Below, one piece after another: positions 1-8,598 of a stretch of DNA of 64,000 bases. The notes under the pieces are model-generated. The model was not told where the DNA came from. It was given only the letters and a program-made list of their open reading frames with translations, and did not search any database. The position numbers and the translations under genes are program-made. Source of the DNA: a bacterium (GTDB taxonomy: Bacteria > SAR324 > XYD2-FULL-50-16); the NCBI GenBank assembly GCA_018829445.1, contig JAHJTV010000029.1:1-64000 (forward strand), given 5' to 3'. Position 1 is the stretch's first letter. Every line of letters starts with the position of its first letter.

Positions 1-130
1 CTCGACATTACTCCGCCATGAGTCCAAGGCTCGATACGGGTGGGTGGCTAGCCCTTACACAGATGCTTCTCAGCATCTATTCCCTACAGGGACTTTCACC
101 CTGCCAGATACACCGAGCTTTCCTCGGCGC
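1..130 (-). mobile_element. Group II intron-like RNA, 5' part of domain I (continues out of the window)
   Basis: Read on the minus strand from about 130 down to 1, the sequence folds into successive short helices. A GAAA-capped stem (CCGAG/CTCGG) comes first, then CAGGG-TGAAAG-TCCCTG, then an ATGCT/AGCAT stem, followed by a stretch typical of domain I. The GGGTGAAAGTCCCT element near the 5' end is a hallmark of bacterial group II introns. The expected 5' start GUGYG is not seen; the first bases are ATCGCGCC or TTATCGCGCC, so the 5' splice site is either altered or misplaced by a few bases. The remainder, including any reverse transcriptase, lies left of the window. It directly follows an attC-like site, the known habitat of class C-attC introns. 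Confidence 0.55.
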
Positions 131-196
131 GATAACACCAGCATCAGTTGCGGTTCGAGCGCAGCGAGAACCGTCAACTGAATGCGCTTGTTACAC
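130..196 (-). other. attC-like recombination site of an integron gene cassette
   Basis: On the minus strand this 67-bp imperfect palindrome starts six bases after the lipocalin stop codon. It has an outer box GTGTAAC (196-190), inverted arms CAGTTG-A-CGGTTC and GAACCG-CAACTG with one unpaired extrahelical base, a short loop, and an outer box GTTATCG (136-130). Outer boxes, inner arms and an extrahelical base on one arm are the architecture of attC sites recognised by integron integrases. The right-hand box deviates from the GTTRRRY consensus, but in an inserted cassette its last six bases belong to the next element. Confidence 0.72.
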
Positions 197-741
197 CGAT
201 TTTTATTTGTGGTTTACCCAGATTAAATCATCAGAACGGAAACCGAGACTTTCAATCTTTTGTACAAACTTTGTTTTCGTGGCTTCGTCAATTTCGGGTG
301 TTCGGGATAAAAACCACAGATATGAAGTATTGGAGCTTGTCACATAGGCATATTGGTAAGTCTCAGAATCAAGCTCAAAAACAATGTAGGAACCGTAGAA
401 TGGACCGAAGAAAGAAACTTTAAGATATCCTTTGTCTTGTGCTTCAACAAAAAAAGCTTTCCCTATTGCCTCTTTCCATTCCTTTTTTTCAACTGAGTAA
501 CCTGTATTCTTTACACTTATGCCACCATCCTTTCGAATCGAATATTCAGCAGTTACTTTTTCTAAGCCACGTTCGAATGAATGATCTAATCTGGCAATTT
601 CATACCATTTACCTAAATAACTTTGCAGATTAAACCCACTTATTGGCTTTATCCCTTCCGGATATCCTAGACAGCCAGTCATGAATAAAAAAATGACTCC
701 ATAAATCAGTTTCTTCATTTTCTACCTGCCGCAGGTGTAAC
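137..741 (-). mobile_element. Integron gene cassette carrying the lipocalin gene
   Basis: The unit would begin with TTACAC (741-736), preceded by G at 742, and end with the attC-like site at 196-136. In inserted cassettes the first six bases, with the preceding G, are the reverse complement of the first outer box of the cassette's own attC. Here GTTACAC (742-736) is exactly the reverse complement of GTGTAAC (196-190). The unit holds one promoterless-looking ORF and is about 605 bp, a usual cassette size. No integrase gene lies in the 500 bp upstream, so this is either a cassette at a secondary site or the end of an integrase-less attC cluster. Lipocalins are known cassette cargo in Vibrio chromosomal integrons. 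Confidence 0.65.
203..718 (-). CDS. blc: Bacterial lipocalin (Blc family), outer-membrane lipoprotein
   Basis: A 171-residue protein with a lipoprotein signal peptide: a hydrophobic stretch after MKK and a lipobox ending LFMTGC, so Cys16 should be lipidated. The lipocalin signature GKWYEIAR is at about residues 36-43, and the C-terminal conserved motif LWFLSRTP is near residue 132. Length and both structurally conserved regions match the Blc family, which binds lysophospholipids or fatty acids on the periplasmic face of the outer membrane. The start has a weak AGG seven bases upstream, next to a perfect 13-bp palindrome (ACCTGCCGCAGGT, 724-736) that could hide the ribosome site in a hairpin. 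The stop codon lies six bases before the attC-like site, consistent with a mobile cassette gene. An overlapping 95-residue minus-strand frame at 630-917 has no recognisable features. Confidence 0.9.
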   Translation of the reverse strand: MKKLIYGVIFLFMTGCLGYPEGIKPISGFNLQSYLGKWYEIARLDHSFERGLEKVTAEYSIRKDGGISVKNTGYSVEKKEWKEAIGKAFFVEAQDKGYLKVSFFGPFYGSYIVFELDSETYQYAYVTSSNTSYLWFLSRTPEIDEATKTKFVQKIESLGFRSDDLIWVNHK

Positions 742-1230
742 AATTTAGTGAGTATAACTTTCACTATGTTTTTCTGGTTAAGACCCAGCAACTGAGAAAA
801 AATTCTATCTAGTAACGGTTTTTCGATTTTAAAAAATCGCTCCCGGAAAAAATGCTGTAACTCTTTGATACACTTATAGTTATAGGAATTTTTCTTGAAG
901 TACAACCAGAAAAGCAACTTTTTTCATGTTCCTGAATATTTTATGCTTTTCTTGCTTTTCTCAAAACTGCATATTAAGAATTTCTTCTATGTTTTTGGGG
1001 TTCAGTGCTTTCTATTAAGAATTTGATCTATGGTTAAGATTCTTATCTGGCATTCGAAAATGAAAAGGAGATGAACAAGAAGCATTTTGTGATCTGTTAG
1101 GAGCGGATTTATTGCTGCCATTATTCTCAAAACTGGAAGGGACGAGGGCTGAAAACGAAAACGTAAGGAGCGATCGATCAGGTGTGGTAGTTACGAAAAG
1201 CAGTCTCAGAAAAATAGACACTCCCCCCTT
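742..1230. other. Intergenic region between sensor kinase and lipocalin cassette
   Basis: No convincing gene. It holds an imperfect direct repeat of TATTAAGAATTT..TCTATG at 972 and 1013 (41-bp period) and a short inverted repeat TAGTGA/TCACTA beside the cassette's left boundary. Small frames on both strands in 1015-1333 lack ribosome sites and family features. There is no integrase gene here. Confidence 0.5.
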
Positions 1231-3672
1231 TCATTTGAACGGAAACAACACCCTTACTGTCGCTCCTCTCTCTCTGCCTTCACTGGTGAACACCATCTCT
1301 CCATCATTTTGTTCCACAAAAACTTTGCAGTAATAGAGCCCGATGCCTGATGATCCCTTCTTCGATTTACCAAATTCGAAGATGGAAGCGATCTGCCCGG
1401 AATCGATCCCGATTCCCGTATCAGAGATTTCAAAACCGATTTGTTCCTGCTCCAGGAAGGTACTAATTGAAATGGAATGGGTACTTTCCGTATTGAATTC
1501 ATCAATGGCCTCATAACCGTTCTTGATGATATTTATGATCACCTGGATCAGGCGGTTTTTATTGATAACCAGTTTTGGCAGATTCGGTGCCAGATGCTTG
1601 ATAATTCTGATATGCCTTTTTTCCAGAGCACTTGATTGCATATGCAGGGCATCTTCAAGTAGCAGGTTTAAATTGACCTGTTGTCTGGCATCGGTATCAT
1701 GCACGGCATAAGCCTGTTGGAGGGCCAGTATTTCAGAAATATAGGAGATCGCTTTGTCGATTTTATCAATGTTAACCTGCTGTTTATCTCTACGGTCTTT
1801 CAACTTGGAAATCAGCTCTCCCATAAACTTAAAAACCTCTTTTCCCCGTTGATCATTGGTTATGTATTCAGTCAAATTCTCTGCATGTGCAGTGAGCTCT
1901 CCATAGCACTTTTCCAGGTAATCGATTACTTTTAAGAGGCTGTCCGACTTCATCTCCTCTATTTTTACTTTGGCGGGGGTTATGGCGTTTCCGATATTAT
2001 GGAGCACCATGGCGGACAGTTGCGATCGTCCTGCTTCAATGGCCTTATTAATCAACTCCGCATGGGTTATTTCCAGTTTTCGGGTCCGTTCGTAAACCAT
2101 CTGTTCCAGATTATCCTGGTACTGCTTCACCCCTATTTCGGCCATCTTGCTTTTGTGGATATCGATATGGGTACCAATTAAACGGACCGGAATACCGTCC
2201 TTATCACGTTCCACCACTTTTCCCAAGCATAAAACCCAAATCCATTCCCCCGTTTTCTTCCGATAACGTTGCTCCAGTCTGTATTCCGACAGTTTTCCCG
2301 CCAGCACATCAGCGAGTGTTTCCTGCATATGGGGTTGATCATCGGGATGGACAAGCTTTACCCGATGAGAAGTATCGTTTTCAATCTCTCCCTCCTCATA
2401 TCCCAACATGGAGGAGTAGCGGGAATTAAAGTGGATTTTTTTCTGCTGAACATTCCAATCCCATAAACCGGCGTTCATGGTTATCATTGCCAATTCCAGC
2501 CGTTGCCGACTCTCTTTCAATTCCTCTTCAGCCAATTTGCGATCCGACACATCTCTGATGATGCCTACGGCATTCCACTGCCCATCAATGATAACAGGTG
2601 AGATCGTCACTTCTACCGAAATGATGGTTTCGTCTTTTTTCTTTACTTTGAGTTCGATGGGTTTGTTGATATCCTCTCTCCTCCCCCCCTTCATTAACTC
2701 CTCCAATATTTGTTGGTAGACGAACTTGTGCTGCGGTGGAGCTAATATTTCCACTACCTGGCAGCCGATCACATCTTCCGAACGGTAACCAAAGACCGAT
2801 TTTGCCGAAGGATTCCAGTAAGAAATATCACCATCGCTATCAACCATGATAATGGGATCAAAAGCAGAATCGGTGATCGAGCGGAATTTCAGTTCGCTTT
2901 CCATAAGGACATTCTGCGATTGGGTAACCTGATCGTTCTTTCTTTTAATCTCATCCATCATCTGGTTGAATCGGGAAGCAAATTCATCCAATTCATTGTC
3001 TTCACCGTGTGGTAAACGGGTTTCAAAATCTCCCTCGGCAATTCTCCTGGTGGCAAAAATGAATCTCCTGAACGGCCTGATGATTAATCGATATAGCAGA
3101 ATCATCGTTAATAGCGACAAGGCGGTATACATGAAAATACTTTCAATCGTGATCAGCTTGCGGAAAGAGGCCAGGGTTTTCTCTTCAGTCTCCATATTCA
3201 TGGTAATCAAAAGCACCAGTTTGGATTGTTGATTGTTTGCAGATACACCCCGAATATCATCAATCAGCGTTGCCACTTTAATGCTTTCATCTGCTTCAAT
3301 GACATTGACGGCTTGTTGCAGCCTGAAAGCGCTTTTTACCAATGATTCGCTTGTTACTTTCCCAACCTCGTCTTCATCGCCGGACGCGATAATGATATTG
3401 TCTGCATTGATTAAACGGGCTGATAAAACCTGCGGAAAATCCTCAATCCTTTTTAACAGGTTTTGTACTGATTCTTGATCATTGTGGATAATGACAGGCG
3501 CAAGGACAGATTTTGCAAGATTAGAGATATTGGTGGTTTGTCGAACATTCTCCTCATTCTGAACCGACTGTGACAAACGGTCTATCACCAGTAAGGAGAT
3601 AATAATGATGATGATGGTAGCCACGGTGAGCTGACCAAATACCTTGGTTGCTATTGAATGCCTGCTTTCCAC
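1231..3672 (-). CDS. Membrane sensor histidine kinase with HAMP and two PAS domains
   Basis: An 813-residue kinase. A transmembrane helix at about residues 12-30 and a second at about 170-195 flank a periplasmic sensor of some 140 residues. A HAMP linker follows (to about 250), then PAS domains at about 265-385 and 390-510, a coiled segment, a dimerisation region and a C-terminal ATPase. The N-box shows NIIKNGYEA, the G1 box DTGIGI and the G2 box SSGIGLYYCK, so the ATPase looks intact. The likely phosphohistidine is in VLHNIGNAITP, which differs from the usual H-E/D box. The start is GTG, with a weak AGG just upstream. It sits 87 bp after the ABC exporter operon in the same direction and may be co-transcribed. 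No response regulator is adjacent, so the partner is unknown. Confidence 0.88.
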   Translation of the reverse strand: MESRHSIATKVFGQLTVATIIIIIISLLVIDRLSQSVQNEENVRQTTNISNLAKSVLAPVIIHNDQESVQNLLKRIEDFPQVLSARLINADNIIIASGDEDEVGKVTSESLVKSAFRLQQAVNVIEADESIKVATLIDDIRGVSANNQQSKLVLLITMNMETEEKTLASFRKLITIESIFMYTALSLLTMILLYRLIIRPFRRFIFATRRIAEGDFETRLPHGEDNELDEFASRFNQMMDEIKRKNDQVTQSQNVLMESELKFRSITDSAFDPIIMVDSDGDISYWNPSAKSVFGYRSEDVIGCQVVEILAPPQHKFVYQQILEELMKGGRREDINKPIELKVKKKDETIISVEVTISPVIIDGQWNAVGIIRDVSDRKLAEEELKESRQRLELAMITMNAGLWDWNVQQKKIHFNSRYSSMLGYEEGEIENDTSHRVKLVHPDDQPHMQETLADVLAGKLSEYRLEQRYRKKTGEWIWVLCLGKVVERDKDGIPVRLIGTHIDIHKSKMAEIGVKQYQDNLEQMVYERTRKLEITHAELINKAIEAGRSQLSAMVLHNIGNAITPAKVKIEEMKSDSLLKVIDYLEKCYGELTAHAENLTEYITNDQRGKEVFKFMGELISKLKDRRDKQQVNIDKIDKAISYISEILALQQAYAVHDTDARQQVNLNLLLEDALHMQSSALEKRHIRIIKHLAPNLPKLVINKNRLIQVIINIIKNGYEAIDEFNTESTHSISISTFLEQEQIGFEISDTGIGIDSGQIASIFEFGKSKKGSSGIGLYYCKVFVEQNDGEMVFTSEGRERGATVRVLFPFK

Positions 3673-3759
3673 TGCCTAAACCGGGAATGAGTTGAAATAC
3701 AATCTAACGCCTAATGATTGGAGGTTCAAAGAGTGCCAAATAAATGGAAAAGGCACATT

Positions 3760-5094
3760 TTAATCCGGAATCCTGACTTTATCATTCTCCGTCAGACCGG
3801 ATACAATCTCAATATTGATGCTATCTGACAAGCCAACTGTCACCTCTTTTTTTTCGAAAACCTGGGATTGCGTTTCAACTTCGACATAGGTTTTTTCGCC
3901 TTCGAACTGAAGCCAGGCTTCTTCTACTGCCAGAACACCGGTTTTCTTATCCAAAACAATGTCCGCATTTGCACTGTATCCTGCTCTCACAAACAAGGAA
4001 TCTCTGAGTTCCAGCTTAGCGCGAATATCAAATTGAACGGCTCCGCTTACCTTTTTCCCTTTGGGGGCTATATACTCAATGGTTGCATGAAAGGTTCGGT
4101 TTTCGATGGCACCGATGGTCAGAATCAGCTCCATTCCTTCCTTTATCTTTCCTATCTCCGATTCATCGATACTGCCTTCGAATATCATATCATTCATATC
4201 GGCCACAACGGCCACTGTCGTTCCAACGTTGGAAGTGCTGCTCTCTATCACCAGGTTTCCTTCTTTAACCATAATATCCAGAACCATTCCGTCAGTTGTG
4301 GAGCGAATTAGCGTATTGGCATCGTCCACATTTTCATCTGTCACACCTTCCTTGATCAATTGCAGGTTATTCCTGGCAGAGATAAACTCGGCATTTGCCT
4401 TATTCAGCGCCAGATTGGTCTTCTGATACTCCTGTTCAATCAGTTCCAGAGTCTCCTCCTTTATCAGTTGATAGTTATCATTCGCCTCTTTAAAATCAGT
4501 TTTTGCTTTTTCCAGGGCCAATTCGGTATTCTGGAATTCATCCGGAGTAATTATGGATTTTTGGAGAAGCATTTTCTGTCTTTCATAACCCTTCTCTTCG
4601 TCCTCCAATATCAGTCTTGCCTTATCCAGCTTAAACAACGCACTGCTTAGCTTTACCATATGCGGATTGGAATTCTGAATAACCAGATGGCCATCGTTGA
4701 ATGACTCATCGTAGAACTTCTTCTGCCTCTCATAGGTTGCCATTGCATCTTCCAATGCTATTTTTGCCTGATTAAACCGGGTCTCAGCATTGTTAAGCGT
4801 AACCATATTCGGGGTAACCTTGATCTTGGCAATTAGATCTCCCTCCTTTACGATATCTCCGGCATGTGTGTAAATTTCATCAATAATTCCTATTATCTGC
4901 GGCTTGATCTCTATCTCCTTCCTGGGAATAACGGCCCCCGTGACGACCGTTTTCTTTACGATATCGGTGATAAAGGGTGTTCCAATCGCAACTTTTTTCG
5001 GACTCTTTTTCGATTTCTGATACAGAAAAACAATTGTACCGACAAAAACAGCCACTATTAATAAAAGGATAAAAATCTTGATTACTTTTTTCAT
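3760..5094 (-). CDS. HlyD/MacA-type periplasmic adaptor of an ABC exporter
   Basis: About 444 residues from the ATG at 5094 (MKKVIKIF). A GTG at 5121 overlapping the previous stop is an alternative start. An N-terminal signal-anchor helix (about residues 5-25) is followed by a biotinyl-lipoyl-like half-motif (IKPQIIGIIDEIYTHAGDIV), a long alpha-helical hairpin of about 170 residues with coiled-coil character, then beta-barrel and membrane-proximal domains. This is the membrane fusion protein fold that links an inner-membrane ABC transporter to an outer-membrane channel. It is the last gene of the transporter set; the permease stop at 5118 lies 24 bases upstream of the ATG. No outer-membrane factor is encoded nearby. 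Confidence 0.9.
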   Translation of the reverse strand: MKKVIKIFILLLIVAVFVGTIVFLYQKSKKSPKKVAIGTPFITDIVKKTVVTGAVIPRKEIEIKPQIIGIIDEIYTHAGDIVKEGDLIAKIKVTPNMVTLNNAETRFNQAKIALEDAMATYERQKKFYDESFNDGHLVIQNSNPHMVKLSSALFKLDKARLILEDEEKGYERQKMLLQKSIITPDEFQNTELALEKAKTDFKEANDNYQLIKEETLELIEQEYQKTNLALNKANAEFISARNNLQLIKEGVTDENVDDANTLIRSTTDGMVLDIMVKEGNLVIESSTSNVGTTVAVVADMNDMIFEGSIDESEIGKIKEGMELILTIGAIENRTFHATIEYIAPKGKKVSGAVQFDIRAKLELRDSLFVRAGYSANADIVLDKKTGVLAVEEAWLQFEGEKTYVEVETQSQVFEKKEVTVGLSDSINIEIVSGLTENDKVRIPD

Positions 5095-5117
5095 AACCTG
5101 TATTTCAATTGAATTAA

Positions 5118-6392
5118 TCACTCCTGCCGAATGGCATCCACCGGTTTGATACTGATCGCTCTTCTGGCGGGTATCAATCCTGCCAGAGCTCCGGAAATAA
5201 TCAACACCAGCAGTGAAACCAAAGCGATATTAATATCCACCTCAGGATGTCTGAACATGCTGGATCGTGTCGCTGTCTTTTCTACAAAAGCGGAGACAGC
5301 CTCAAGCAAACCAACTCCCACAACAAGCCCCCAGTAGCCGGAAAAGGAGGTTAACAATACCGATTCGGACATGATCTGGCTGACAATGTGGAAAGGGGTT
5401 GCCCCGAGGGCTCTTTTGATTCCGATCTCTTTGGTTCTCTCCTTCACCACAATCAGCATAATGTTACTGACGCCGATAACTCCGGCAATCAGCGTAAAGA
5501 TCCCCACAAACCAGATCAGAAAATCGATACCGGTAAACAAATTATAAATTTTATTAAACTCTTTTTCAGAATCCCAAAACCCAATGGCCCTGGTATCGTC
5601 CGGAGATACCTTGTGTCGCTTGATCAAAAGCTTAACCGCTTTATCCTTAACGACCGAAACCGATATCCCTTTTTTTGATGTCAGAGAAAACCAGCCAATA
5701 CGACGCCCATAATTAAAAGACTGCTGAAAGGAGGTCAACGGCACATACACGGTCTTCAGATCGTCATGATCCTCTCCCGCAAGACTTTCTATATCAAAAA
5801 CGCCAACGACCTGAAAAAAGACTCCGCTGATCTCAATATATTCACCTGACGATTTTTCTCCCTGCGGAAACAGCTCCTCATAAACACGCTTACCTATGAC
5901 TGCAACCTTGCGTTTGTTTTTTATATCCAGCTCATTCAGAAAACGTCCCTGAATCATCTCCATCAACCGGATATGAATAACATCCGGATAATCTCCGTAA
6001 ACGTTAAAAGTCCCTGTTCTCAGGCCGCGGGTAACATTATTCTTGCCATCAGCATTGGACAATTGGATCCTGGGAGCAATATACTCAATCTCCGGGATAT
6101 TCTGTTTTAATGCCTCAATATCGTCATTATCAAAACTAAATCTTCTCCCCTTCGGCAACCCTTGGTAGGGAATGGTAGTGGCCCTGGTCCACATATAAAC
6201 CGCATTACTGGCAAACCTGGAAAAATCGTCAGTCACTCCGTTTTGAAGTCCCTTGCCCGCTCCCAGCATGATCACCAGCATCAGTATCCCCCAGAAAACA
6301 CCAAAAGCAGTCAATATGGATCTCAGCTTATTGCTTTTCAGGGTAATGAAAATTTCCTGCCAGCTGTCCGTATCAAGTATCATCTTATTCAT
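5118..6392 (-). CDS. MacB-like ABC transporter permease (second of two)
   Basis: About 424 residues from the ATG at 6392, which overlaps the preceding gene's stop codon by eight bases; an in-frame extension to 6497 would lie inside the upstream gene and is not needed. N-terminal transmembrane helix (LTAFGVFWGILMLVIMLGAG), a large periplasmic MacB_PCD domain (about residues 50-280), then three C-terminal helices of the FtsX type. The conserved cytoplasmic motif VKERTKEIGIKRALGATP, the coupling region to the ATPase, is present. It lacks a fused ATPase domain, unlike MacB itself, and so needs the separate ATPase at 7906-8598. Together with the homologous permease at 6385-7620 it probably forms a heterodimer. 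Confidence 0.9.
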   Translation of the reverse strand: MNKMILDTDSWQEIFITLKSNKLRSILTAFGVFWGILMLVIMLGAGKGLQNGVTDDFSRFASNAVYMWTRATTIPYQGLPKGRRFSFDNDDIEALKQNIPEIEYIAPRIQLSNADGKNNVTRGLRTGTFNVYGDYPDVIHIRLMEMIQGRFLNELDIKNKRKVAVIGKRVYEELFPQGEKSSGEYIEISGVFFQVVGVFDIESLAGEDHDDLKTVYVPLTSFQQSFNYGRRIGWFSLTSKKGISVSVVKDKAVKLLIKRHKVSPDDTRAIGFWDSEKEFNKIYNLFTGIDFLIWFVGIFTLIAGVIGVSNIMLIVVKERTKEIGIKRALGATPFHIVSQIMSESVLLTSFSGYWGLVVGVGLLEAVSAFVEKTATRSSMFRHPEVDINIALVSLLVLIISGALAGLIPARRAISIKPVDAIRQE

Positions 6393-7620
6393 CCCTGAGC
6401 GCTTCCACCGGTTTAATGGCAGCAGCTCTTCTGGCCGGGAAATAACCTGCCAGTGATCCGGCGATGATGAGCAGTACAATGGCGCCAAAAGCAACATTCA
6501 GGTCTACCTGCGGATTCGCAAAGTAGTCCACACCCTTGATATTTTCCGCCATAAATTCCAAAACAATAACGCCGAAGACCAACCCGATATAACCAGACAG
6601 GGCCGTCAGAAGAATCGACTCTGTCAATATCAGTTCTATGATTGACCAGGGAGTCGCGCCAATGGCCTTTCTGATGCCAATCTCCTTTGTTCTCTCCTTT
6701 ACCACAATCAACATGATATTGCTCACACCAACAATACCCGCAATGATGGAACCGATTCCGATAATCCAGACAAAAATCCTGACATTACGAAAGAGGGTCA
6801 TGAATTTCAGGTAACGTTCCAGATTATTACGGATATAAACCGCCCTTTCATCTTTCGGGTCAAAATCATGGCGAGCGGATAGGTCTTTTTTTACTGCTTT
6901 GATAATTGATTCGCTTTTTTCTTCGTCGGCATCGGTGACTGAAAAATAGATATTGTGAATCCGATCACTGCCCCCAAACACCTTTTGTGCCGTAGAGATG
7001 GGAATGTAGATCTGGCTTTCAGCACGTTCATCCTTGGGATCGCTAAAAATACCAATAACTTTAAAGGCTACTCCGTTGATCTGAAGGTACTTTCCGATTG
7101 AGGACTCTCCTCTAAAGATCTCTTTATCCACCACTTTCCCAATATTAACAACCTTTCTGGACTCTTCAATATCCCTGTCATTAATCAGCCTGCCCCTGTC
7201 CGGAATGGATCGTTCCAGGTACTTGTGATCCGGATGAATAGCGATGATGGTGTAACTGCCCGACTCTTTTTTGTAGCTGATGGTATTATTACTCCACATA
7301 TAATATCGGGCAGTCAGATACTCCAACCCTTTGATCGAACGGTTTACCTGGTCATAATCACGATTGGTGAATTGAATCTGTCTTCCCTGATCCAAACCTT
7401 TGTAAGGAAGGCTGGTCTGACCCGGATTGATGTTAATCGTATTGGTGGCGTCACGCTCGAACTCCTGCCGAACGCCGTTTTCCAGACCCTGTCCGGTTCC
7501 CAGCAGCAGCACCAGCATGAAGATTCCCCAGGAAACACTGAAACAGGTGAGGAAAGTTCGCAGTTTGTTCTCTCTGATGTGTGTAAAAATCTCCTGAAAT
7601 TTGTCAGTACCGAAAATCAT
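6385..7620 (-). CDS. MacB-like ABC transporter permease (first of two)
   Basis: A 411-residue protein homologous throughout to its neighbour at 5118-6392: one N-terminal transmembrane helix, a MacB_PCD periplasmic domain, three C-terminal helices and the coupling motif VKERTKEIGIRKAIGATP. The two therefore arose by duplication. The pair is translationally coupled by an ATGAATAA-type overlap. Upstream lies a 285-bp gap, mostly a MITE-like element, separating it from the ATPase gene. Exporters of this class move substrates such as antimicrobial peptides, lipoproteins or siderophores out of the inner membrane or periplasm; the sequence does not identify the cargo. Confidence 0.9.
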   Translation of the reverse strand: MIFGTDKFQEIFTHIRENKLRTFLTCFSVSWGIFMLVLLLGTGQGLENGVRQEFERDATNTININPGQTSLPYKGLDQGRQIQFTNRDYDQVNRSIKGLEYLTARYYMWSNNTISYKKESGSYTIIAIHPDHKYLERSIPDRGRLINDRDIEESRKVVNIGKVVDKEIFRGESSIGKYLQINGVAFKVIGIFSDPKDERAESQIYIPISTAQKVFGGSDRIHNIYFSVTDADEEKSESIIKAVKKDLSARHDFDPKDERAVYIRNNLERYLKFMTLFRNVRIFVWIIGIGSIIAGIVGVSNIMLIVVKERTKEIGIRKAIGATPWSIIELILTESILLTALSGYIGLVFGVIVLEFMAENIKGVDYFANPQVDLNVAFGAIVLLIIAGSLAGYFPARRAAAIKPVEALRDE

Positions 7621-7698
7621 TTTGGGTTATAATTGTTCTGCATGTCGTCAAATTATCTACAAAAGAGTTGGTTTTTAAACCTGTTTGTTTTTCAAGCC

Positions 7699-7908
7699 TG
7701 AGTCCACTTCGAAAAGTATTATAATCGTCAATTTAAAGCTTTTGACTCAATAATCGAAAAACCATGGAAATTCTGAACCGCCGTCATGCCGGATCCCAAG
7801 TCAAGCAGAGGACAGGCCCGATCCGGTATCCATAAAATTTAACCAAAAATCTGGATTCCGGCTCGGAGGCCGGAATGACGAGAAGATCGATTTTTCGGAG
7901 TGGACTCA
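7699..7908. mobile_element. MITE-like element, copy 1
   Basis: A 210-bp non-coding unit bounded by 17-bp terminal inverted repeats: TGAGTCCACTTCGAAAA (7699-7715) and TTTTCGGAGTGGACTCA (7892-7908), one mismatch. Inside are two further palindromic blocks: a GTCATGCCGGATCC-type block and GATTCCGGCTCGGAGGCCGG followed by AATGACG. A second copy with the same ends and inner palindromes is at 50208-50406. It has no ORF, as expected for a non-autonomous element moved by a transposase elsewhere. The right end supplies the stop codon of the ABC ATPase gene. No clear target duplication is visible. Confidence 0.8.
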
Positions 7909-8598
7909 ACTATCAAACCGGAAATCACGATCCTCAATTTTCCCGTCTTGAATTCTGATGATTCGATCCGTTTTTTCGGCGATATCATGCTCATGGGTAA
8001 TTATCACGATTGTGATTCCGGCTTTGTTGATCTGCTGGAACAGGGTCATGACATCGTTTGAAGTTTTGCTGTCCAAAGCACCGGTCGGCTCATCAGCCAG
8101 GACTATTTTGGGCTGGGTGATCATGGCCCTGGCAATCGCCACCCGTTGTTTTTCTCCGCCCGAAAGCTCACCGGGAAAATGTTCGGCTCTTTCCGCCAGC
8201 CCCATTTTGCCCAGGTATTCCAATGCAATCGCATTGCGTTTTTTTCGGCCCACATTCTGGTAATATAGGGGCAAAGCCACATTATCAAGGGCATTTTTAA
8301 AAGGAATCAGATTAAACGATTGAAAAACGAAACCCAGGTACTGGTTGCGAAATCTGGCAGCTCTGGTTTCATTCATACTCTTTACCAGTATTCCGTTCAG
8401 ATAATACTCTCCCGTATCATAGGAATCAAGAATCCCGATAATATTCAATAAAGTGGACTTGCCCGATCCGGACGACCCCATGATGGACACCAATTCGCCC
8501 TCCTTGATATGAAGATCGATCCCTTTGAGAACATGCAGATTATTACTGCCGGTTATGTAGGATTTATTTATACTTTTCAGCCGTATCATCTTTAACAA
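7906..8598 (-). CDS. ABC transporter ATPase (LolD/MacB family)
   Basis: A 230-residue ATP-binding subunit. Walker A is GSSGSGKST (about residues 42-50), the signature is LSGGEKQRVAIARA, Walker B with catalytic Glu is IVLADEPTGALD, and the H-loop is IITHEHD, so it should be active. Spacing and motifs match the LolD/MacB/FtsE class that powers FtsX-type permeases such as the two downstream. MLKMIRLKS contains two possible starts three codons apart. The TGA stop is the first codon of the MITE inverted repeat, and the element interrupts what would be a continuous ATPase-permease-permease-adaptor operon. Confidence 0.93.
   Translation of the reverse strand: MLKMIRLKSINKSYITGSNNLHVLKGIDLHIKEGELVSIMGSSGSGKSTLLNIIGILDSYDTGEYYLNGILVKSMNETRAARFRNQYLGFVFQSFNLIPFKNALDNVALPLYYQNVGRKKRNAIALEYLGKMGLAERAEHFPGELSGGEKQRVAIARAMITQPKIVLADEPTGALDSKTSNDVMTLFQQINKAGITIVIITHEHDIAEKTDRIIRIQDGKIEDRDFRFDS

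Noticed and set aside
18..347. Plus-strand frame of 109 codons at the left edge
   Set aside because: It crosses the intron-like RNA, the attC palindrome and the lipocalin 3' end in antisense; its sequence is explained by those features.
630..917. Minus-strand frame of 95 codons upstream of the lipocalin
   Set aside because: Overlaps the lipocalin start and crosses the cassette boundary; composition Phe/Lys-rich and no ribosome site or family.
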